DNA of 64,000 bases from Saccharothrix sp. GTDB lineage: Bacteria > Actinomycetota > Actinomycetes > Mycobacteriales > Pseudonocardiaceae. The stretch covers positions 310,001 through 374,000 of the forward strand of contig NZ_JAPSLK010000002.1 of the NCBI RefSeq assembly GCF_031180885.1, in the 5' to 3' direction. A program made the position numbers and the translations under genes. This document shows, piece by piece, positions 1 through 8,584 of this stretch; positions within the stretch are counted from its first letter, which is position 1; every line of letters starts with the position of its first letter. The notes under the pieces were generated by a model. That model did no database searches. It saw only the letters and a list, made by a program, of their open reading frames with translations, and was not told the origin of the DNA.

Positions 1-1
1 C

Positions 2-835
2 GGCTGGCTGGCCCTGCTCGGCTTCTTCCTCAAGAGCCCCGGCCTAGTCGGCGTGTCCCTGGTGGGTCCCCTGCTGATGTTCTTCCTGGTGGGCAGCCTC
101 TCCCAACCGGCCGGCCTGCTGACCGGCCGCCTGCTGCCCCGAGTGGGCTGGGCCGTGCTGGTGACCCTGTTCGGCACCCTGGGCGCGGTGTTCTACATGT
201 CGGTCCTGGAGGCCAGTGAACCCGCCGATCCCGGCCCGTGGCCGGCCGCGCTCGGTGTCGGCGTGCCGTTCGCGCTGGTCACGGCCATGCTGGTGCGGCC
301 CCTGGTGATCCGGCTGGTGGCGATGGGCCTGACGGCGGCGCTGGTGGCCCTGGGCATCTGGCTCCCGACGACCCTCCCCCACGACGACGCGCCGTCCCGG
401 CTAGCCCACGCGAACCTGCCCGGCGACGTCCTCTTGATGGCCACGCCGGACGCCTACGAGTTCCCCACGCTCAGCCGCCCCGATGGCGAAGTGGTCCTGG
501 AGTACCGCCCCACCGGCAAGGCCCAACCGCTGTCGTACTGGCCGAAGCTGATCACCCGTAAGGTGTCGCCGGACCAGCCCGCGGACGTCCGGGAGGACGG
601 CCTGGTCTACCGAAAGTGGGCGGACAACCACCTCTACCTGCGACGCGAACACGGCGTCGAGATCGTGGCCATGGTCCCGGACGACATCCCGAAGGACGCG
701 GTCCGGGCGTTCGTCCTCTCCGCCCGACCCGCGACCGACGCCGAGATCATGCGCCTGCTCCCCCAGGCGCCCGACCGCCGCAACCGGGACGTCCTCGAAC
801 GGTTCACCCGAACCATCGCCAGACTCGGCGGCTAG
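2..835 (+). CDS. Membrane protein of unknown family, 5' end outside the window
   Basis: The reading frame is open back to the first base, so the GTG near 53 is probably internal and the real start lies upstream of the window. The visible part has about four hydrophobic segments (first 30 residues, then around window residues 45-65, 85-98 and 100-125). A soluble tail of about 140 residues follows; it contains a short Pro/Asp-rich linker and a charged domain ending in a basic helix. The layout suggests an anchored protein with a cytosolic or extracellular C-terminal domain. I do not recognise the family. It runs towards the Lrp gene and their stop codons are about 6 bp apart, so the two are convergent. 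Confidence 0.7.
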   Translation, partial: GWLALLGFFLKSPGLVGVSLVGPLLMFFLVGSLSQPAGLLTGRLLPRVGWAVLVTLFGTLGAVFYMSVLEASEPADPGPWPAALGVGVPFALVTAMLVRPLVIRLVAMGLTAALVALGIWLPTTLPHDDAPSRLAHANLPGDVLLMATPDAYEFPTLSRPDGEVVLEYRPTGKAQPLSYWPKLITRKVSPDQPADVREDGLVYRKWADNHLYLRREHGVEIVAMVPDDIPKDAVRAFVLSARPATDAEIMRLLPQAPDRRNRDVLERFTRTIARLGG

Positions 836-840
836 CCCGC

Positions 841-1290
841 CTACACAGCCGGCGGCCGGTCCTCGTAAGGCGTGGACAGCACCACGGTGGTCCTGGTCGA
901 CACGTTGGCCACCTCGCGGATCTGCCGGAGCAGCTCCTCCAGCGCCGTCGGCGAGGCCACCCGGACGCGGAGGACGTACGAGGCGTCGCCCGCGACCGAG
1001 TAGCACGCCTCGATCTGCGGCAGGTGTTCCAGCCGCTTCGGGTAGTCGTCCGGAGCCGCCGGGTCGATGGGCGTGAGCGAGATGAACGCGGTGAGCGGCA
1101 GCCCGATCTCGTCGCCGTCGAGGCGGGCCGCGTAGCCGCGCACGACACCGCGCTGCTCCAGCCGGCGCACCCGCTGGTGCACCGCCGACACGCTCAAGCC
1201 CACGCGTTCGGCCAGGTCGGTGAAGCTGCACCGGCCGTCGGCCGCCAGTTCACGCAGGATCGCCCGGTCTATCGGCTCCAGGTTGGTCAC
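841..1290 (-). CDS. Lrp/AsnC family transcriptional regulator
   Basis: At 149 aa this has the usual Lrp/AsnC length. Residues 5-55 form the winged helix-turn-helix (DRAILRELAADGR, then LSVSAVHQRVRRLEQRG). Residues 65-140 fit the ligand-binding RAM domain, which forms dimers and octamers and often senses amino acids. The start is GTG, and GTGA at 1287-1290 is shared with the stop of the upstream M24 peptidase, so the two genes are translationally coupled. The pairing with a proline-type dipeptidase suggests control by an amino acid or peptide product, which is inference. The family call is secure; the ligand is unknown. Confidence 0.93.
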   Translation of the reverse strand: MTNLEPIDRAILRELAADGRCSFTDLAERVGLSVSAVHQRVRRLEQRGVVRGYAARLDGDEIGLPLTAFISLTPIDPAAPDDYPKRLEHLPQIEACYSVAGDASYVLRVRVASPTALEELLRQIREVANVSTRTTVVLSTPYEDRPPAV

Positions 1291-2414
1291 GCCGGCAGCA
1301 CCACCAGTTCATGCGGTCGGTTGTTCACGCTCTCCACGCCGTCCTCGGTGACGACCACGATGTCCTCGATCCGCGCGCCCCACCGGCCCGGCAGGTAGAT
1401 GCCCGGCTCGACGCTGAACGCCATGCCCGGCTCCAGCGGCAGGTCGTTGCCGCCCACGATGTAGGGCTCCTCGTGCACGTCCATGCCGATGCCGTGGCCG
1501 GTCCGGTGCACGAAGAACTCGCCGAAGCCCGCGTCGGCGATGATCCGGCGCGCCGCCGCGTCCACCTGCTCGCACGTCACGCCCGGCCGCACCGCCTCCA
1601 CCGCCGCCTTCTGCGCCGCCTGGAGCACCGCGTAGGTCTCCCACACGTCGGCGTCGCGCGGCTCGCCCAGGACGTAGTTGCGGGTCGAGTCGGAGCAGTA
1701 GCCCTCGGCGATCGGGCCGCCGATGTCCACCACGACCACGTCACCGGCCTCGATCACCCGGTCGGACAGGCTGTGGTGCGGCGACGCGCCGTTCGGGCCC
1801 GACCCCACGATGACGAAGTCCGCCTGCACGTGCCCCTCGGCCACGATCGCCGCGGCGATGTCGGCGCCCACCTCGGCCTCAGTACGCCCGACCCGCAGCC
1901 ACTCGCCCATCCGGGCGTGCACGCGGTCGATCGCCGCACCCGCCGTGCGCAACGCCGCCACCTCACTCGCGTCCTTGCGCATCCGCAGCTCGCGCAGCAC
2001 CGGGCCGGCCAGCACCTGCTCGCCGCCGATCGCGTCGCGCAGGCCCAGCGCGTGCAGGGCGGGCATCATGTCCGACACCGCGACCCGGGTGCCCTTCAGC
2101 GCGCCGCGGACCAGCGCGTACGGGTCCTCGCCGTCGACCCACGTCACCACGTCGACCCCGAGCCGGTCGGTCGGGATGCCCGCGTAGCCCGGCTGCTCCA
2201 GCTTCGGCACGACCAGCACCGGCGTGCCGCCCACCGGCAGCACCAGGCAGGTGAGCCGCTCGAACGACGAGCCGCCCGCGCCGATCAGGTAGCGCAGGTC
2301 CGAACCGGGGGAGATCAGCAGGGCGTCCACGCCGGCGACGGACGCCGCGGTGGCGGCCTTGTCCAGTCGCGCGCGGAGGGCGTCCACGTCAATGGGTCCA
2401 ACATGGGTCGACAT
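1287..2414 (-). CDS. pepE: M24 family Xaa-Pro aminopeptidase/dipeptidase (PepE-like)
   Basis: A 375-aa cytosolic metallopeptidase of the pita-bread fold that releases N-terminal residues before proline or cleaves Xaa-Pro dipeptides. Residues 1-140 are the creatinase-type N-terminal domain and about 150-370 the M24 catalytic domain. All five expected metal ligands are visible: the Asp of VVVDIGG, the Asp of YCSDSTRN, the His of HRTGHGIG, the Glu of SVEPGIY and the Glu of ARIEDIV. The open frame extends upstream to 2597, but ATG at 2414 (MSTHVGPIDVDAL) gives the normal N-terminus and leaves a divergent promoter gap to the exonuclease. The position next to a 5'-3' exonuclease matches pepE (Rv2089c) beside Rv2090 in M. 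tuberculosis. Confidence 0.92.
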   Translation of the reverse strand: MSTHVGPIDVDALRARLDKAATAASVAGVDALLISPGSDLRYLIGAGGSSFERLTCLVLPVGGTPVLVVPKLEQPGYAGIPTDRLGVDVVTWVDGEDPYALVRGALKGTRVAVSDMMPALHALGLRDAIGGEQVLAGPVLRELRMRKDASEVAALRTAGAAIDRVHARMGEWLRVGRTEAEVGADIAAAIVAEGHVQADFVIVGSGPNGASPHHSLSDRVIEAGDVVVVDIGGPIAEGYCSDSTRNYVLGEPRDADVWETYAVLQAAQKAAVEAVRPGVTCEQVDAAARRIIADAGFGEFFVHRTGHGIGMDVHEEPYIVGGNDLPLEPGMAFSVEPGIYLPGRWGARIEDIVVVTEDGVESVNNRPHELVVLPA

Positions 2415-2491
2415 GCTTGCGCAGCCTAGTCCCGAACCGCCCGGGGCACGCCGGCCAGGCTGATCGAACTCGTTTGTCGGTGGCTTCTGGC

Positions 2492-3451
2492 ATGCTGACC
2501 GCCGTGTCCAGCCGACTGGTCCTCTTGGACTCCGCCAGCCTCTACTTCCGGGCGTTCTACGCGCTGCCCGAGTCGATGACCGCGCCCGACGGCACACCGG
2601 TCAACGCGGTGCGCGGGTTCATCGACACCATCACCAAGGTGATCACGGACCGGGCCGCGACCCGGCTGGTGGCGTGCCTGGACGCCGACTGGCGCCCGGA
2701 GTTCCGGGTGGCCGCCCTGCCCTCCTACAAGGCGCACCGGGTGCTGGAGGGCGGCGTGGCCGGCGAGGAGGACGTGCCGGACACGCTCACCCCGCAGGTC
2801 CCGATCATCCTCGACGTGCTGGACGCGGTGGGCATCGCGACCGCCGAGGCGGTGGGCTACGAGGCCGACGACGTCATCGGCACGCTCGCCGCGCGCGAGA
2901 CGACCGACCCGGTGGAGGTCATCACCGGCGACCGGGACCTGTTCCAGGTGGTGCGCGACGAGCCGGTCCCGGTGCGCGTGCTCTACCTGGGCCGCGGCTG
3001 GGCCAAGGCCGAACTGCTCGGGCCGGTGGAGCTGGCCGCCAAGTACGGGCTGCCGGAGACCGACGCGGGCCCCGCCTACGCGGGCATGGCCGTGCTGCGC
3101 GGCGACCCGTCCGACGGGCTGCCCGGCGTGGCGGGCATCGGCGAGAAGACGGCGGCGAAGCTGGTCAAGGAGTTCGGGACGCTGCAGGCGGTGCTCGACG
3201 CCGTCCACGACCCGCGCGACCGCAAGCTCACCACCCGCGCCCGCACCGCCCTGCTGGCCGCCCAGGACTACCTGGCCGTCGCGCCCACCGTGGTCAACGT
3301 GGCCACCGACGCCAAGGTCCTCCAGGACCGCCCGGACGTCGTGCCCGCCGCCCCCGCCGACCCGGACCGCGTCGAGGAGCTGTCCCGGCGTTGGGGCCTG
3401 GGCAGCTCCCTGCCCAGGCTCCTCAACGCGTTGGAACGCCGCCGGGCCTAA
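2492..3451 (+). CDS. 5'-3' exonuclease (FEN/PIN-like)
   Basis: About 319 aa, resembling the stand-alone 5'-nuclease related to the N-terminal domain of DNA polymerase I, which removes 5' flaps and RNA primers. Acidic metal-binding positions are visible in order: LLDSASLYFRAFYALP near the N-terminus, ACLDADWRPEFR, YEADDVIGTLA and ITGDRDLFQVV. A helix-3-turn-helix DNA-binding motif follows (GLPGVAGIGEKTAAKL). The frame opens at 2417, but the conserved sequence begins just after ATG 2492 or GTG 2504; I chose 2492. It is divergent from the M24 peptidase across about 77 bp, and its stop sits three bases before a hairpin repeat that may end its transcript. Syntenic with Rv2090. Confidence 0.88.
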   Translation: MLTAVSSRLVLLDSASLYFRAFYALPESMTAPDGTPVNAVRGFIDTITKVITDRAATRLVACLDADWRPEFRVAALPSYKAHRVLEGGVAGEEDVPDTLTPQVPIILDVLDAVGIATAEAVGYEADDVIGTLAARETTDPVEVITGDRDLFQVVRDEPVPVRVLYLGRGWAKAELLGPVELAAKYGLPETDAGPAYAGMAVLRGDPSDGLPGVAGIGEKTAAKLVKEFGTLQAVLDAVHDPRDRKLTTRARTALLAAQDYLAVAPTVVNVATDAKVLQDRPDVVPAAPADPDRVEELSRRWGLGSSLPRLLNALERRRA

Positions 3452-3453
3452 AG

Positions 3454-3577
3454 CGCGAGGCCGTGTTGGCCTGTCGCGGTGTGTTTCCGCCGATCGAAAA
3501 CCGTGATCGTCGGAAACACGCCGCGATGGGTCGACTCCCCTGGCGGCCGAGCCGCCGCGACGCAGTCGCGGCAATCA
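3454..3577. repeat. REP-like hairpin repeat, copy A
   Basis: About 124 bp that aligns along its whole length with 4841-4964 in the same orientation. It starts GCGAGGCCG and has an imperfect hairpin (arms about 3474-3495 and 3505-3526, core GTGTTTCCGCCGATC against GATCGTCGGAAACAC, one mismatch). It ends with a small hairpin CCGCGAC-GCA-GTCGCGG followed by CAATCA, whose last three bases are the stop codon of the acetyltransferase gene. It may act as a two-way transcription terminator between the convergent exonuclease and acetyltransferase genes. There is no T-run. Confidence 0.75.
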
Positions 3578-4786
3578 GAAGAACGTTCCGGACCAGGGCG
3601 CTTCGTCCACCGCGAACAACTTGTCCGCGCGCCGGACCGCTTCCGGGGAGCCACCCGCGAAGCGGCCGGTCATGGCGAGCGCCGAGAACGACACGTCACC
3701 GAGGTAGGCCGCGCCCAGCACCTCGACGTCCAGCTCGAAGTCCGGCGCGTCGTCGGTCCGCGAAGCACCCGAAGAGGTGATCCGGTAGGCGCCCTCGTTC
3801 TCCGGCAGGAACCGGTCCCGCACGCCGATCACCACCGGCTCCGCCGCGCCGTAGGTCCGCGCCGACAGCGCCTTCTCCACGTCGACCAGCCGCAGCCACG
3901 TCTCGTCCGCTACATCCTCCACGAACACCGCGCGCCGGTCTGTCATCAGCCACTCCAGCGGCTCGTCCAGCGGCCGGCCGAACGCGAACACCTCGCCCAC
4001 CAGGTCCACCCGCAGCGTGAACCCCCACAGGTCCGCCCACGCCCGCGCGTTGCCCGCCCAGAAGTCCATGACCTCCAGCACGGTCGGCTTCTCCACGCCC
4101 CGGTCCCACGAGCCGCGCTCCACCTTGTAGGCGATGTACCCGTCGTCGCCGTCCTCGCCCGAGCACACCGCGAACCGAAGGCGGTCCTTGTCCTCGGAGT
4201 GCGCCACCCTGACGTCCCACCAGCCCGGCCACCGCGCGATCGTGCCCGGCCGGCCCGGCGACAGGCGCTCGAACAGCTCCTTCGCCAGCGGCAGCGCCTC
4301 GTCCACCGGCACCAGCCGCACCCGACCCACGATCGGCACGCGCGGCGCGGCCTCGCGCTTGCGGATGCGCACCTCGCGGTAGCGGGTCGCGACCCCGTAA
4401 CCGAACCGCTCGTAGATCGCCCCCTCCGAGGGCCGCAGCGTCGCCGCCACGTCCCCGCCCTCGCGCAACGCCTTCAACTGCGCCCGCTGCATCGCGGTCA
4501 ACACCCCGCGCCGCGTCCAGTCCGCCCGAACCCCGACCCGCGACACCGCCGCCATCGGCACCACCGCGCCACCGGGCACCGCCAACGCCGACGGGAACGA
4601 CTGCGTCCCACCCACCAACTCGTCCCCCGCGTACGCGCCGATGGTCCGCCCGGGCTCGTAGGAACCCTTGGCGACCTCCCACTTGTCGTCGGGCGCGGGT
4701 GCGTGGTGCAGGGCGCTCCGGAACACGGTGTGGGCGGCGCGGTACTCGGCTTCGTCGGTGAGAACGCGGACGTCGATGTCGGTCAC
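3575..4786 (-). CDS. Eis-like GNAT N-acetyltransferase
   Basis: About 403 aa, the size of the Eis family (two GNAT folds plus a C-terminal SCP2-like domain), which acetylates amines, lysines or aminoglycosides with acetyl-CoA. Visible are the GNAT core with VSRVGVRADWTRRGVLTAM (an acetyl-CoA-binding pattern of the RRGV type, residues ~80-100), IYERFGYGVATRYRE, and a C-terminus ending in SGTFF. A free C-terminal aromatic residue is typical of Eis. The open frame starts at 4837, but GTG 4786 (VTDIDVRVLTDEAEY) is the natural start. The gene interrupts the order known in M. tuberculosis (exonuclease, then Rv2091c-like, then helY) and is flanked by two direct copies of a hairpin repeat. The substrate is unknown. 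Confidence 0.85.
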   Translation of the reverse strand: MTDIDVRVLTDEAEYRAAHTVFRSALHHAPAPDDKWEVAKGSYEPGRTIGAYAGDELVGGTQSFPSALAVPGGAVVPMAAVSRVGVRADWTRRGVLTAMQRAQLKALREGGDVAATLRPSEGAIYERFGYGVATRYREVRIRKREAAPRVPIVGRVRLVPVDEALPLAKELFERLSPGRPGTIARWPGWWDVRVAHSEDKDRLRFAVCSGEDGDDGYIAYKVERGSWDRGVEKPTVLEVMDFWAGNARAWADLWGFTLRVDLVGEVFAFGRPLDEPLEWLMTDRRAVFVEDVADETWLRLVDVEKALSARTYGAAEPVVIGVRDRFLPENEGAYRITSSGASRTDDAPDFELDVEVLGAAYLGDVSFSALAMTGRFAGGSPEAVRRADKLFAVDEAPWSGTFF

Positions 4787-4840
4787 GCGCCGATCGTGCC
4801 TGCCGGAACTGGGAACCGCCATCGACTTTCGCCACACCCC

Positions 4841-4964
4841 GCGAGGCCGCGTCGGCTCATCGCGCCGCGTTTCCCACCGATCGGAAAAGCTGATCGGTGG
4901 GAAACGCGGCGCGATGAGCCGACTTTCAGGTTGCCTCGCCGCCGCGACGGAGTCGCGGTAATCA
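4841..4964. repeat. REP-like hairpin repeat, copy B, with a perfect 32-bp inverted repeat
   Basis: Contains a perfect inverted repeat: left arm 4851-4882, right arm 4892-4923, 9-nt loop GGAAAAGCT. The arms begin GTCGGCTCATCGCGCC and are fully complementary over 32 bp. A second small hairpin, CCGCGAC-GGA-GTCGCGG, follows at about 4940-4957 and ends four bases before the stop of the next leftward gene. Sequence and layout match copy A at 3454-3577. It could stop the leftward transcript of the DUF4333-type gene and insulate the acetyltransferase promoter. Confidence 0.85.
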
Positions 4965-4967
4965 AAC

Positions 4968-5651
4968 TCAGCCGGTGGGCTGGCCGACCTCGTACTCGCC
5001 GTCTGCGGTCTTCACCGTGATCTTCACGTCCTTGTCCTTGCCGCCGATCTTCACCTTGCAGGTGAACGTGCGATTCGGCTCGACCGGGTTCTCCCCGGTG
5101 CAGGTCGCGCTCTCCACGTCGGAGATCTTGTAGTCGTCCTTGAGGATCTGCACGATCCCGTCCTGCACGGCCGTGTTGTCGAAGATCTTCTTCTTGAACC
5201 AGCCGGGCGTCACGAAACCGAGGACGAGCACCGCGCCGATGACGAGGACCGCCACGGCGACGATCACCCACATCACCGCGCTGGACTTCTTCGCCGGCGG
5301 CGTGCCGTACCCGGGCTGGCCGTACGGGTTCTGCTGCTGCCCGTACTGACCGAACTGGCCCGGCTGCTGGCCCCACTGCTGCTGTTGCTGCGACGGGTCC
5401 GGCTGCCCGTAGGGGTTCTGCTGCTGGGTCGGGTCGTAACCGCCGGGGTACTGCTGCGTGTACTGCTGCTGCTGCGGCGGCTGCTGCCCCCACTGCGGCT
5501 GCTGCTGCGACGGGTCCGGCTGCCCGTAACCGGGCTGCTGAGCGGGGAAACCACCCGACGGCGTGCCGGGGTACCCGCCGCCACCGTAGGGCTGCTGGCC
5601 CCACTGCTGCTGCGGGTCGTTCCCTCCGGACGGTCCGTACGGACTGGTCAT
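4968..5651 (-). CDS. Single-pass membrane protein with Gln/Pro/Gly-rich head and DUF4333-like domain
   Basis: 227 aa. Residues 1-115 are low-complexity (repeated QNPYGQPDPSQQQ, WGQQP blocks) and presumably cytosolic. One transmembrane helix follows at about 125-147 (VMWVIVAVAVLVIGAVLVLGF). The C-terminal extracytoplasmic domain of about 75 residues has two cysteines (ATCTGEN, FTCKVKI), fitting DUF4333, which likely forms a disulfide. The ATG at 5651 has a plausible ribosome site; longer frames upstream run antiparallel through helY and are not used. Rv2091c, next to helY in M. tuberculosis, has the same kind of architecture. Function unknown; envelope-associated by inference. Confidence 0.8.
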   Translation of the reverse strand: MTSPYGPSGGNDPQQQWGQQPYGGGGYPGTPSGGFPAQQPGYGQPDPSQQQPQWGQQPPQQQQYTQQYPGGYDPTQQQNPYGQPDPSQQQQQWGQQPGQFGQYGQQQNPYGQPGYGTPPAKKSSAVMWVIVAVAVLVIGAVLVLGFVTPGWFKKKIFDNTAVQDGIVQILKDDYKISDVESATCTGENPVEPNRTFTCKVKIGGKDKDVKITVKTADGEYEVGQPTG

Positions 5652-5755
5652 GCTCGGCCTCCGACGGTCGGTAGAGGAAAAACGGTGTTCATGCCTTGCG
5701 GGCGCGATCAAACCACAGAGGTGCCGGGCACACCCAGCCACCCCGCGAACCTTTC

Positions 5756-8521
5756 TCAGACCGTGGCCATCGCCACCACCCCGCGGCGCAACGCGTCCAC
5801 CGCCCGTTTGGCCGTACCGCCCACCGGGTCGTCGGTCCCGACCACGTCCCGGATCTGGTCCAGGAAGTCGATCACCTGCCGGCACCAGCGCACGAAATCG
5901 CCCGCGCCCAGCTCGGTGCCCGACGCTTCGGCCGAGCTGAGCACCTTCTCCAGCGACTCGCCGCGCGCCCACCGGTACACCGGCCACGCGAACCCCGGGT
6001 CGGGCTGGCGCGTGCGGTCGAGCTTGTGCCGGCGCTCGTCGTCCTCCAGCTCCGCCCACAGCCGCGCGGTCGCGGTCAGCGCGTCGGTCACCGCGCCCGG
6101 TGGCAGCCTGGTCTCCAGCGGACCGTCCCGGCGCGCCTCGTAGACCAGCGCCGACACCACGGCCGCCAGCTCGGGCGCCTCCAGGTCCCGCCACACGCCG
6201 TGCCGCAGGCACTCCGCGGCCAGCAGGTCGGACTCGCTGTACAGGCGGGTCAACCGCTTGCCGTGCGCGGTGACCTCCTCGCCCGGGCCGGACTCCTCGG
6301 CGTGCAGGTAGCCGCGCTCGCGCAGCAGGCCCCGGATGCGGTCGAACTGCCGGGCCAGCGAGTGCGTGGTGGCCGCGACCTTGCGCTCCAGCTGCTCGGT
6401 CTCGGCCAGCAGCCGGTGGTACCGCTCGCCCCACCGGGCGTGGTCCTCGCGCTTCTCGCAGCCGTGGCACGGGTGCGCCCGCAGCGCCCGCCGCAGCGTC
6501 GCCAGCTCGGCGTCGTCGTCGGCCGTGGACCGCTTCTTGCGGAACGACGGCGGCACGATCCCGGTGTTGCGCAACGTCGAGGCAAGGTCGCGGCGCGAGC
6601 GCGGCGACCGGGTGTCGACCTGCTTGGGCAGCCGGATCCGGCCCAGCACCTCCACCGGCGACGGGAAGTCCGCCGCCGACAGCCGACCCGCCCACCGGTC
6701 CTCGGTCAGCACCAGCGGACGCGCCTCCCCCAGCGGCTCCAACCCCGGGTCGATCACCACCGCGAGCCCGGACCGCCGGCCCGACGGCACCGCGATCACG
6801 TCGCCCTTGCGCAGCCGCTCCAGCGACGCCGCCGCCTCCGCCCGCCGCGCGGACGTGTTCTGCCGCGCCAGCGCCTTCTCCCGCTCCGCCACCCGCCGCC
6901 GCAGCGACGCGTACTCGGTGAAGTCGCCCAGGTGGCAGCTCATCGCCTCGGCGTAGCCGGACAGCGCCTCCCGGTTGCGCTCGATGCGCCGCGCCAGCCC
7001 CACCACCGACCGGTCGGCCTGGAACTGCGCGAACGACTGCTCCAGGATCTCCCGGGCCGACGCCGCGCCCAGCTGGTGCACGAGGTTGACCGCCATGTTG
7101 TAGCCGGGGCGGAACGACGAGCGCAGCGGGTAGGTCCGGGTGGACGCCAGCCCCGCCACCGCCTTCGGGTCCACACCCGGCTGCCACACCACCACGGCGT
7201 GGCCCTCGACGTCGATGCCGCGCCGCCCGGCCCGGCCGGTGAGCTGCGTGTACTCCCCGGGCGTCAGGTCGACGTGCGCCTCGCCGTTGTACTTGACCAG
7301 CTTCTCCAGCACGACCGTGCGGGCCGGCATGTTGATGCCCAGCGCCAGCGTCTCGGTCGCGAACACGACCTTCACCAGGCCCCGGACGAACAGCTCCTCC
7401 ACGGTCTCCTTGAACGCCGGCAGCAGGCCCGCGTGGTGGCTGGCGATGCCCCGCTCCAGGGCCTCCCGCCACTCCCAGTAGCCCAGCACCATCAGGTCGC
7501 CCTGCGGCAGGTCCTTGGTCTTGTCCTCGATGACCTCGCGGATCTCCTCGATCTCCGCGTCGGTGTTGAGCCGCAACCCCGCCCGCACGCACTGCGCCAC
7601 GGCCGCGTCGCAGCCCGCCCGGCTGAACACGAAGTCGATCGCGGGCAGCAGCCCCGCGCCGTCCAGCCGCTGCACGATGTCCACCCGCGACGGCGGCTTG
7701 AACCCCGAGGACCGCGGCGGCCGACCGCCCTTGTCCTTGCCGTTGCGGCCCCGGCTCCACGGCACGTGGAAGCGCGCCAGGTCCTCGGTGTGGCGCAGCA
7801 GCTGCGGGTTGATCCGGGCGTGCCCGTCCGGGCCCTCCCCGGCGAACAGGTCCATCATCCGGCCGCCGGCCAGCATGTGCTGCCACAGCGGCACCGGCCG
7901 GTGCTCGTCCACCACCACGGTCGTGTCACCGCGCACCTCGACCAGCCACTCGCCGAACTCCTCGGCGTTGCTGACCGTCGCCGACAGGCTCACCAGCCGC
8001 ACCGACTCCGGCAGGTGCAGGATGACCTCCTCCCACACCGGGCCGCGGAACCGGTCGGCCAGGTAGTGCACCTCGTCCATCACGACGTACGCGAGGCTCT
8101 CCAGCGTCGAGGACCCGGAGTAGAGCATGTTCCGCAGCACCTCGGTGGTCATCACGACCACGGGCGCGCCGCCGTTGACCGACGTGTCACCGGTCAGCAG
8201 GCCGACGTTCTTCGCGCCGTAGCGGGCCACCAGGTCGGCGTACTTCTGGTTCGACAACGCCTTGATCGGCGTCGTGTAGAAGCACTTGCGCCCCTCGGAC
8301 AGGGCCAGGTGCACGGCGAACTCGCCGACGACCGTCTTGCCCGCGCCGGTGGGCGCGCACACCAGCACGCCGTGCCCGTCCTCCAGCGCCTCGCAGGCAC
8401 GCTGCTGGAACGGGTCGAGTTCGAACGAGAGGACCGAGAGGAAGTCGGTCAGCTTGGGCCGGGAGGACCGCTTGCGGAAGTCCGCGTAGGCGTCGGCCGG
8501 AGACCGCGAGGAGCGTGACAC
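5756..8521 (-). CDS. helY: DEAD/DEAH-box RNA helicase of the HelY (Ski2/Mtr4-like) family
   Basis: 921 aa, an ATP-dependent superfamily II RNA helicase. The Q-motif region (LDPFQQRACEAL) is at about residue 35, Walker A (CAPTGAGKTVVGEFAVH) at 55-70, DEVHYL (motif II), LSATVSN (motif III) and the motif VI region QLTGRAGRRGID near residue 430. The long C-terminal half fits the rRNA-processing arch and DSHCT domains of Ski2-like enzymes. The GTG start at 8521 has GAAGG just upstream. It is the last gene of the pafBC-tatAC cluster, as in mycobacteria (Rv2092c). A role in RNA processing or turnover is known for the family; the substrate here is not shown. Confidence 0.93.
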   Translation of the reverse strand: MSRSSRSPADAYADFRKRSSRPKLTDFLSVLSFELDPFQQRACEALEDGHGVLVCAPTGAGKTVVGEFAVHLALSEGRKCFYTTPIKALSNQKYADLVARYGAKNVGLLTGDTSVNGGAPVVVMTTEVLRNMLYSGSSTLESLAYVVMDEVHYLADRFRGPVWEEVILHLPESVRLVSLSATVSNAEEFGEWLVEVRGDTTVVVDEHRPVPLWQHMLAGGRMMDLFAGEGPDGHARINPQLLRHTEDLARFHVPWSRGRNGKDKGGRPPRSSGFKPPSRVDIVQRLDGAGLLPAIDFVFSRAGCDAAVAQCVRAGLRLNTDAEIEEIREVIEDKTKDLPQGDLMVLGYWEWREALERGIASHHAGLLPAFKETVEELFVRGLVKVVFATETLALGINMPARTVVLEKLVKYNGEAHVDLTPGEYTQLTGRAGRRGIDVEGHAVVVWQPGVDPKAVAGLASTRTYPLRSSFRPGYNMAVNLVHQLGAASAREILEQSFAQFQADRSVVGLARRIERNREALSGYAEAMSCHLGDFTEYASLRRRVAEREKALARQNTSARRAEAAASLERLRKGDVIAVPSGRRSGLAVVIDPGLEPLGEARPLVLTEDRWAGRLSAADFPSPVEVLGRIRLPKQVDTRSPRSRRDLASTLRNTGIVPPSFRKKRSTADDDAELATLRRALRAHPCHGCEKREDHARWGERYHRLLAETEQLERKVAATTHSLARQFDRIRGLLRERGYLHAEESGPGEEVTAHGKRLTRLYSESDLLAAECLRHGVWRDLEAPELAAVVSALVYEARRDGPLETRLPPGAVTDALTATARLWAELEDDERRHKLDRTRQPDPGFAWPVYRWARGESLEKVLSSAEASGTELGAGDFVRWCRQVIDFLDQIRDVVGTDDPVGGTAKRAVDALRRGVVAMATV

Positions 8522-8584
8522 CCTTCAAGGCTGTCACATGGCACCGACAAAAGCTGCGTTCTTTGCCGCCGCCGCGCCCCCGGC

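Noticed and set aside
3454..4964. Insertion sequence or transposon around the acetyltransferase
   Set aside because: No transposase, and the flanking elements are direct, internally palindromic repeats without evident target-site duplications.
5652..7886. Extension of the DUF4333-like protein to a 972-residue protein
   Set aside because: The added part overlaps helY in another frame on the same strand and is Gly/Arg/Ala-rich. The real start is ATG 5651.
5696..8518. 940-codon open frame on the plus strand across helY
   Set aside because: It is antisense to helY, is built of Arg/His/Pro/Gln-rich low-complexity sequence typical of a high-GC shadow frame, and has no recognisable domain. helY on the other strand has all helicase motifs.
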